10,881 bases of DNA, taken from contig WRLS01000062.1 in assembly GCA_009776345.1 (NCBI GenBank), positions 1-10,881 on the forward strand, given 5' to 3'. Every line of letters starts with the position of its first letter. The stretch's first letter is position 1. Position numbers and translations under genes: made by a program. Shown here one piece after another: positions 6,700 through 10,881 of this stretch. The notes beneath the pieces are model-generated. The model was not told the DNA's origin. It did not search any database and worked only from the letters and a program-made list of their open reading frames with translations. The DNA comes from Oscillospiraceae bacterium (GTDB lineage: Bacteria > Bacillota > Clostridia > Oscillospirales > Ruminococcaceae).

Positions 6700-8105
6700 T
6701 TATAAGCCTTGTGTACATAGCCGCCTGCGTCCTGCTTATCGTGGGCATAAAAAAACTCAGCAAGCCCGCCACCGCCCGCCAAGGGAACTTTTTATCCGCG
6801 CTGGCGATCCTTATAGCGGTCATCGCGGTATTCTTTGAAAACGATGTTGTGCAGTCCTGGAACACAAGCAACTGGATCCAAAACGGGTATTTATGGTGCT
6901 TTGCAGGGCTTATAATCGGATCTGTCATCGGCGCCGTCTGGGCAAAAAAAGTACAGATGACCGGTATGCCCGAGCTTGTCGCCATATTCAACGGCTTCGG
7001 CGGGCTTGCGTCCGCGCTGGTGGCGTTTTCCCAGTATCTCAAAGACCCGCTGTCGGACGATATAGTCGCGTCGGTGGCAATAGGGCTTACAATTTTCATC
7101 GGCGCGCTGGCGTTCACCGGTTCTGTCCTTGCATGGGGCAAGCTTTCTGAAAGAATTACGGGGCGCGCGGTTGTATTCAAAGGGCAAAAGCCGATTAACC
7201 TATGCCTGCTTATAACCGCCATAGCGGCGATGGTCGTTTACGCCATACCCGGCATTGACGCACAGCTCAAGCTCGCCGTGATTATAGTGCTGTCGGCTGT
7301 TTCGCTAATCTTCGGTTTTACGCTGGTGCTGCCTATCGGCGGCGGGGATATGCCTGTTGTAATCTCTTTGATCAACAGCTTTACGGGGCTTGCCGCCGCT
7401 ACTGCAGGATTTATAATTTCCAACACTATGCTGGTTGTTTCGGGCTGCCTTGTAGGCGCCTCGGGCATGGTGCTTACGCTGATTATGTGCAAGGCGATGA
7501 ACCGCTCAATCGGCAACCTGCTGTTCAGCGGGTTCGGCGCGGTCGATGCCGTTTCGTCTAAGGGTCCTGCATCTGAGCCTAAATCCATCACAAGCGAGGA
7601 CGCGTACCTGATTTTGGAGGCCGCGCAATCGGTTGTGTTTATCCCGGGCTACGGAATGGCGGTCGCGCAGGCACAGCACGTGGTAAAAGAGCTTGCGGAA
7701 AAGCTGGAGGCAAACGGCGCGGAGGTCAGCCATGCTGTCCATCCGGTTGCGGGGCGTATGCCGGGGCATATGAATGTCCTGCTGGCGGAGGCCGATATCC
7801 CCTATGAGCAGCTGAAAACGATGGATGAAGTAAACCCGGCCATGCCTATTACGGATGTCGCCATTGTGATCGGCGCGAATGACGTTGTAAACCCCGCCGC
7901 CCAAACAGACGCGGCATCCCCCATTTACGGGATGCCTATCATAAAAGCGCACGAGGCAAAAACCGTGTTTGTATTGAAGCGCGGGAAGGGCAGGGGCTTT
8001 TCCGGCATAGACAACGAGCTGTTTTATTATCCCAACACGCTGATGATTTACGGGGACGCAAAGGCCACGATTTCCGCCCTTGCCGGCGAGTTTGCGGCGG
8101 AGTAG
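6696..8105 (+). CDS. pntB: NAD(P) transhydrogenase subunit beta
   Basis: Membrane subunit of 469 residues with most of the proton channel plus the NADP(H)-binding domain III. About nine hydrophobic segments cover residues 1-285, with MPELVAIFNGFGGLASALVA (91-110) and GGGDMPVV (215-222) as conserved channel stretches. Asn99 stands where E. coli PntB has His91, a known variation. Domain III (about 300-469) shows GYGMAVAQAQ (318-327), HPVAGRMPGHMNVLLAEA (349-366), GANDVVNPAA (393-402), KRGKGRGFSG (428-437) and YYPNTLMIYGDAK (444-456), all typical of the NADP site. Start codon ATG 6696 overlaps the pntAB stop by the ATGA junction, so the subunits are translationally coupled. A hairpin follows three bases after the stop. 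Confidence 0.96.
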   Translation: MIISLVYIAACVLLIVGIKKLSKPATARQGNFLSALAILIAVIAVFFENDVVQSWNTSNWIQNGYLWCFAGLIIGSVIGAVWAKKVQMTGMPELVAIFNGFGGLASALVAFSQYLKDPLSDDIVASVAIGLTIFIGALAFTGSVLAWGKLSERITGRAVVFKGQKPINLCLLITAIAAMVVYAIPGIDAQLKLAVIIVLSAVSLIFGFTLVLPIGGGDMPVVISLINSFTGLAAATAGFIISNTMLVVSGCLVGASGMVLTLIMCKAMNRSIGNLLFSGFGAVDAVSSKGPASEPKSITSEDAYLILEAAQSVVFIPGYGMAVAQAQHVVKELAEKLEANGAEVSHAVHPVAGRMPGHMNVLLAEADIPYEQLKTMDEVNPAMPITDVAIVIGANDVVNPAAQTDAASPIYGMPIIKAHEAKTVFVLKRGKGRGFSGIDNELFYYPNTLMIYGDAKATISALAGEFAAE

Positions 8106-8107
8106 CA

Positions 8108-8124
8108 GCGGCGCGAAGCGCCGC
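8108..8124. repeat. GC hairpin just after pntB
   Basis: GCGGCGC (8108-8114), loop GAA, GCGCCGC (8118-8124). It follows the pntB stop by two bases and could stabilise or end the pnt mRNA, but no T-run follows, so I do not call an intrinsic terminator. The core GGCGCGAAGCGCC is identical to the fourth hairpin of the repeat at 10513-10603. Confidence 0.7.
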
Positions 8125-8155
8125 AGGATTTAGGTTTCAGGATTTAGGATTCAGG
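8125..8155. repeat. AGG-heptad tract (four units)
   Basis: AGGATTT, AGGTTTC, AGGATTT, AGGATTC and a final AGG: a 7-base period with AGG fixed and a variable four-base remainder. It is the opposite orientation of the CCT-heptad tracts at 2092-2133 and 8186-8226. Confidence 0.8.
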
Positions 8156-8185
8156 GAAAGGAAGAAGCTTTTAGTTTCGTCCCTT

Positions 8186-8226
8186 CCTGAATCCTTATTT
8201 TCCTAAAACCTGAATCCTGCCGAAGG
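8186..8226. repeat. CCT-heptad tract ending in GCCGAAGG
   Basis: CCTGAAT, CCTTATTTT, CCTAAAA, CCTGAAT, then CCT and GCCGAAGG. One unit is nine bases long. It lies in inverted orientation to the tract at 8125-8155, with about 30 bases between them, so the two could pair as a long imperfect hairpin between convergent genes. Confidence 0.75.
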
Positions 8227-8318
8227 CAACTCCCCCTGTCACTTCGTGACATCCCCCTCAAGAGGGGGACTTTGCCTCCCTCTCTGAGGGAGGTGCCGTC
8301 CGCAGACGGCGGAGGGAG
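8227..8318. repeat. Four-hairpin repeat element, copy 1
   Basis: Four consecutive perfect hairpins: TGTCAC/GTGACA (loop TTC), TCCCCCTC/GAGGGGGA (loop AA), CCTCCCTC/GAGGGAGG (loop TCT) and GCCGTC/GACGGC (loop CGCA), closed by GGAGGGAG. The second copy at 10513-10603 is nearly identical except in the fourth hairpin and the second loop. It abuts a heptad tract on one side and, after a few bases, a single GTAGGG-type arm (8324-8348) on the other. Confidence 0.85.
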
Positions 8319-8323
8319 TGACG

Positions 8324-8348
8324 GTCGGGCATGGAAGCCCGCCCCTAC
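8324..8348. repeat. Single arm of the GTAGGG-type repeat
   Basis: Nearly the same as the right end of the element at 2136-2211: both share CGGGC, ATGGAA and GCCCGCCCCTAC. It forms a short hairpin, CGGGC/GCCCG with loop ATGGAA. No matching left arm was found nearby, so this is a partial copy. It ends 14 bases from the stop of the convergent membrane-protein gene. Confidence 0.75.
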
Positions 8349-8362
8349 ATGAAAAACTGCCG

Positions 8363-8893
8363 CTATTGCCTTCTTAAAAGCTTTGGTTTGAGCCACTTGA
8401 TATAAGCCGTTATATATTTCGTCAGTGCAATATCGTACAGCAAAAACGCCGCGTTTGCGGCTATTATTATGCCCGGGACCGGGATGCCTGCATCGAAACC
8501 GGGCATCGGCACACCGGCAATAAAAATAAACGCCGCGAACCCGCCTATCGCCGCAGCGTTAAACAGGGCAAGCTTCACTGCCCATTCCGTCGCGCGGCGG
8601 GGTATGCGTTCTATCTTCTCCTTTACGATGGGATAATAGCCCAAAAAAAGCGCGAAAGCAATCGCTGCCTGGCGGTCCGGCAGGATAAAAAGGCACAGCG
8701 CCGATACCGCTATGTATATAAGCAGCGCGGTTTTATGCCCCGCCTCCACAACCACCGCCATTAACATTGCCCCGGCGACCGCCGGCATGGCAAAGGACGA
8801 AAGCGGGATAACCCCTGTAAGTGACATAAACACAAGGCACAGCGCGGAAAACACCCCGCCCAAGGCAATCCGCGGGCTTCCTTTTTTATTCAC
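8363..8893 (-). CDS. Small membrane protein, ECF transporter S-component-like
   Basis: Hydrophobic protein of 176 residues from GTG 8893, with about five or six membrane segments (near 9-27, 32-50, 54-70, 73-88, 107-128 and 137-160). The opening RIALGGVFSALCLVFM resembles the first helix of ECF transporter S components, and the segment IAFALFLGYYPIVKEKIERI is typical of an uncharacterised clostridial family. The substrate cannot be told, and no ECF ATPase or T component is in the window. Start: the frame stays open to 9034, but that part lies inside the J-protein gene; GTG 8893 begins two bases after the J-protein stop and gives a normal positively charged N-terminus. It is the last gene of the DUF5685 operon and is very likely translated by coupling. 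Confidence 0.75.
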   Translation of the reverse strand: MNKKGSPRIALGGVFSALCLVFMSLTGVIPLSSFAMPAVAGAMLMAVVVEAGHKTALLIYIAVSALCLFILPDRQAAIAFALFLGYYPIVKEKIERIPRRATEWAVKLALFNAAAIGGFAAFIFIAGVPMPGFDAGIPVPGIIIAANAAFLLYDIALTKYITAYIKWLKPKLLRRQ

Positions 8894-8895
8894 GG

Positions 8896-9495
8896 TCAGC
8901 AGCCGCTCATGCAGTCGCAGCAGCAGCTCGTGCAGTAAAGCGCCGTGCAAAAATCGCACACCGAGCATCCGCCGCCGTAGCCGCCCTGCGTGTGATACCC
9001 TGTCCCGGGCGCGCGGCCTGTTTGCCGCTGCCATTGCATTTGGTTAAACGCCGCCTGGTATTCGCGGTTCCCCGGGTCCATTTGATGCGCGCGCGCGAAA
9101 TTCCCGTAGGCCTGGTCCAGCCAGCCGCGCGTATACTGGACGCTTGCTTTGAGAAAATGCCACTCGGCATCGCGGAGATGAACGGGCGTCCCGTCGAGAA
9201 GCTCCTCGGCCTCGGTGACACGCCGCGCGCTGATCAGCCTGCGGATATCAGAAAACTGTGATGCCCCATTGTTTTCCCACCCGCTGTAATTGCTTTGCCC
9301 CGTGCCTTTGCGCATGGAGTTTATTTGATCGTACGCGTCGTTGACTTCCTTCATCTTTTCCGCGGCTAAATCGGCAAGGGGGTTGTCCGCGTAACGGTCC
9401 GGGTGGTATTTGCGCGCCAGTTCACGGTATGCCGATTTAACCTCGTCGTCGCTTGCGCCGGGCGGGACCCCGAGAGTTTTATATGGATCTGCCAT
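8896..9495 (-). CDS. J-domain co-chaperone with TPR-like middle and Cys-rich tail
   Basis: A 199-residue protein. Residues 3-62 form a J domain with the HPD motif at 31-33, which in this family stimulates the ATPase of Hsp70/DnaK. A Gly/Ser/Asn linker follows, then helices at about 83-155 (RRVTEAEELLDG, AEWHFLKASVQYTRGWLDQAYGNFARAHQMDP) that look like two TPR-type repeats. A Gly-rich stretch leads to a C-terminal tail with nine cysteines in 23 residues (177, 180, 183, 188, 191, 192, 193, 195, 199), suited to metal binding or membrane/partner contact. It lacks the G/F and zinc-finger layout of true DnaJ. ATG 9495 has GGAGG about eight bases upstream, inside the end of the DUF5685 gene, which it overlaps by 17 nt. 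Clients are unknown; the operon partners are the obvious candidates. Confidence 0.88.
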   Translation of the reverse strand: MADPYKTLGVPPGASDDEVKSAYRELARKYHPDRYADNPLADLAAEKMKEVNDAYDQINSMRKGTGQSNYSGWENNGASQFSDIRRLISARRVTEAEELLDGTPVHLRDAEWHFLKASVQYTRGWLDQAYGNFARAHQMDPGNREYQAAFNQMQWQRQTGRAPGTGYHTQGGYGGGCSVCDFCTALYCTSCCCDCMSGC

Positions 9496-10378
9496 CCGTG
9501 ACCTCCTCGCTGTTTTTTCCGTCCGGGCCCGAATTTGCGCCGCCTGTGACTGTCCGCGCCGTTTCCGAAAGCCCTAAATGAATAATATTAAGGATAACCG
9601 GGCGGAAGCTTTTCAGCTCCAATAAATCACAGGCTTTGCCGATTTCGCCGATTGTCAGGCGCAGGGACGGCGCGTTTTCCTCTTTTACCCGGTCAAAGCA
9701 TATATCACCGCAATCCGGCAGAAATGGGTTGAAGCCCCCGGATTTCGCGTCCTTTTCAAGATCGTCGAGCGCGTCGCAGATGTAGATGTAACGGCCAAGC
9801 AAATATCCCATCCTCCCAAGGATATATGCCGTGCCTTCATCCCCGGACAGCATTTGTAAAATTTCAGACATCGCGGATGAAAACGGCTCGCAAATACAGT
9901 CGATTTGCGTTTCTTTTTCTTTCTCGGCGTTCTGCTGGGACCGCATTGCCCGCGCGATAACGCGGTCTATCGCGGGCTGTGCCTTCGATGCTTTTTTCCA
10001 CGCCGGCGTTGCAAAGGCTTTTATTAAACGCCAGCACGCGCGTTTTATCCCGGCGCTGTCCGTAACATTGTCCTCTATTTTATAATAAAGCATAATCGCC
10101 GCGGCATCCGCGCCAAGCGCCAAGGATGGGTTGTCCGCGCATATTTTTATTTTTTTCAGCGGGTTTACAAAGCAGCGCCGTGTTTCAAAAACCGGTTCTG
10201 TTTCTGACAGTGACATTGAAAGCATCGCCAAAAAAGTGAAATCGTAGCTGAGCGTAAAGCTTGCAAGCGCGCCGTAGGAACGCCCGAGCCTCCTGCACAG
10301 CCCGCAGTAGACGGCCTTGTAGGTTTCATATTCGCGGATCTTCAGCTCCGGTTTAAACGGGCGGATATATCCGAACAA
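9479..10378 (-). CDS. DUF5685 family protein
   Basis: A largely helical 299-residue protein of a family known mainly from Clostridia, with no established function. Recognised by the start MFGYIRPFKPELK, YCGLCRRLGRSYG (24-36), LSYDFTFLAML (43-53), RRCFVNPLKK (67-76) and YICDALDDLEKDAKSGGFNPF (199-219). Cys25, Cys28, Cys69 and Cys80 could form a metal site. Two Asp-rich motifs, EDNVTD (102-107) and DALDDLEKD (202-210), recall the paired motifs of class I isoprenoid synthases; this is only a resemblance. The C-terminal 25 residues are Gly/Ser-rich and probably disordered. The start is TTG 10378, with AAGGGG eight bases before; the family's MFGYI beginning supports it. First gene of the operon. 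A weak promoter candidate is TTCACA (10454-10449) with TATTCT (10430-10425), 18 bases apart. Confidence 0.88.
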   Translation of the reverse strand: MFGYIRPFKPELKIREYETYKAVYCGLCRRLGRSYGALASFTLSYDFTFLAMLSMSLSETEPVFETRRCFVNPLKKIKICADNPSLALGADAAAIMLYYKIEDNVTDSAGIKRACWRLIKAFATPAWKKASKAQPAIDRVIARAMRSQQNAEKEKETQIDCICEPFSSAMSEILQMLSGDEGTAYILGRMGYLLGRYIYICDALDDLEKDAKSGGFNPFLPDCGDICFDRVKEENAPSLRLTIGEIGKACDLLELKSFRPVILNIIHLGLSETARTVTGGANSGPDGKNSEEVTDGRSI

Positions 10379-10512
10379 CCGCAGCGCCCCTTGTCAATGT
10401 ATTTACCTAGCATTTTACAGGAAAAGAATAGCTATTTTTTGAATAATATGTGAATGAATTGCGTTAAATGGACTATCGACAAGCGAAAATTTACTGTGTA
10501 CGTAATTCAAAA

Positions 10513-10603
10513 CAACTCCCCCTGTCACTTCGTGACATCCCCCTCATGGAGGGGGACTTTAGCCTCCCTCTCTGAGGGAGGTGGCGCGAAGCGCCGGAGG
10601 GAG
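10513..10603. repeat. Four-hairpin repeat element, copy 2
   Basis: Same order of hairpins as 8227-8318: TGTCAC/GTGACA, TCCCCCTC/GAGGGGGA (loop now ATG), CCTCCCTC/GAGGGAGG, and a fourth stem that is different in sequence, GGCGC/GCGCC with loop GAA. The first 33 bases are identical in the two copies. Both lie in the same orientation relative to the window. Confidence 0.85.
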
Positions 10604-10621
10604 GGAAAAAGGACAAAACAC

Positions 10622-10798
10622 CAAAACACCCGTCACAAAGCGATAAATCGCTTTGCGCCACCCTCTTTAAAAAAGAGGGTACGTCCTACGGTTGTTTTGT
10701 GCTTTCTAATGAAAGAATAAATCTTATTGTAGCCTTACCCTCTTTTTTAAAGAGGGTGGCACCGTGACGACTTGTTCGTCGCGGTGACGGGTGTTTTG
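10622..10798. repeat. 177-bp MITE-like element with nested inverted repeats
   Basis: Outer 15-bp inverted repeats are exact: CAAAACACCCGTCAC (10622-10636) and GTGACGGGTGTTTTG (10784-10798). Inner 24-bp arms at 10658-10681 and 10736-10759 are exact reverse complements, and each arm is itself palindromic (ACCCTCTTT/AAAGAGGGT). Between outer and inner arms are small hairpins, CAAAGCGAT/ATCGCTTTG on the left and GACGA/TCGTC on the right. There is no coding capacity. This layout fits a non-autonomous mobile element; no target-site duplication is obvious. Confidence 0.75.
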
Positions 10799-10807
10799 CC
10801 TTCGCGC

Positions 10808-10838
10808 AGGTTTTAGGATATAGGTTTCAGGTTTTAGG
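10808..10838. repeat. AGG-heptad tract (four units)
   Basis: AGGTTTT, AGGATAT, AGGTTTC, AGGTTTT and a final AGG, in the same orientation and length (31 bases) as 8125-8155. It is preceded by GCCTTCGCGC, a variant of the CCTTCGGC that caps the other tracts when read on the same strand. Confidence 0.8.
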
Positions 10839-10881
10839 AAAAGGGCGGCACATACTGATAATTCCTTGCCCCCTTCACGCA

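Larger units (their letters stand above)
10379..10881. other. Repeat-rich intergenic region upstream of the DUF5685 operon
   Basis: Holds the probable promoter region of the DUF5685 operon (AT-rich, about 10400-10460), then three repeat units: the four-hairpin element (10513-10603), a 177-bp inverted-repeat element (10622-10798) and a heptad tract (10808-10838). The only longer frame, 10454-10720 (+), is translation of these repeats. Nothing is recognisable in 10840-10881. Confidence 0.65.

Noticed and set aside
8108..8124. Intrinsic terminator after pntB
   Set aside because: The stem is strong but the following bases (AGGATTTAGG) are not a T-run.
8125..8226. CRISPR-like array
   Set aside because: The repeating unit is only seven bases with no spacers; it is a degenerate heptad tract and no cas gene is present.
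10392..10397. TTGACA on the minus strand as a -35 box for the DUF5685 operon
   Set aside because: It is only about 14 bases before the TTG start and overlaps the ribosome-site region, leaving no room for a -10 box and leader.
10454..10720. Plus-strand reading frame of 88 codons
   Set aside because: It is translation of the four-hairpin repeat and the inverted-repeat element; there is no ribosome site or domain.

Overview
The window reads as chromosome of a Gram-positive anaerobe of the class Clostridia, probably a gut lineage near Oscillospiraceae/Ruminococcaceae. The basis is content and style: a DnaD-type primosome protein next to a DnaI-type helicase loader, a DUF5685 protein followed by a J-domain protein (a pairing I know from Clostridia), strong AGGAGG-like ribosome binding sites with some GTG and TTG starts, and GC-rich coding sequence with intergenic repeat families typical of such genomes. 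The genus assignment is inference.

Layout. Bases 1-362 hold no gene but carry two strong hairpins. A lone IlvD/Edd-family dehydratase (ilvD-like, +) follows at 363-2060. A repeat block at about 2092-2258 separates it from a convergent minus-strand cluster that is transcribed from 5104 down to 2241: a tandem-domain DnaD protein, a DnaI/DnaC-type ATPase, a DUF4234 membrane protein and a DUF2752 membrane protein. A 139-bp intergenic region (5105-5243) holds back-to-back sigma-A-type promoters whose -35 boxes lie inside one palindrome. From there pntAA-pntAB-pntB run on the plus strand and encode a complete three-subunit proton-translocating NAD(P) transhydrogenase.

A second repeat block (about 8108-8350) separates pntB from a convergent minus-strand operon, 10378 down to 8363: a DUF5685 protein, a J-domain protein with TPR-like helices and a nine-cysteine tail, and a small hydrophobic protein resembling an ECF transporter S component. 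The genes are coupled by a 17-nt overlap and a 2-nt gap. The last 500 bases are repeats: a second copy of the multi-hairpin element, a 177-bp inverted-repeat element and another AGG-heptad tract.

Functionally, the replication-initiation genes and the NADPH-generating transhydrogenase are core physiology. The best candidate for an undescribed system is the DUF5685 / Cys-tailed J-protein / membrane-protein operon. Its first protein carries two Asp-rich motifs and four N-terminal cysteines, and its second appears to be a dedicated Hsp70 co-chaperone with a metal-binding-type tail. The other main interest is in the repeats: two copies of a four-hairpin element keep the fourth stem intact although its sequence is different in each copy.
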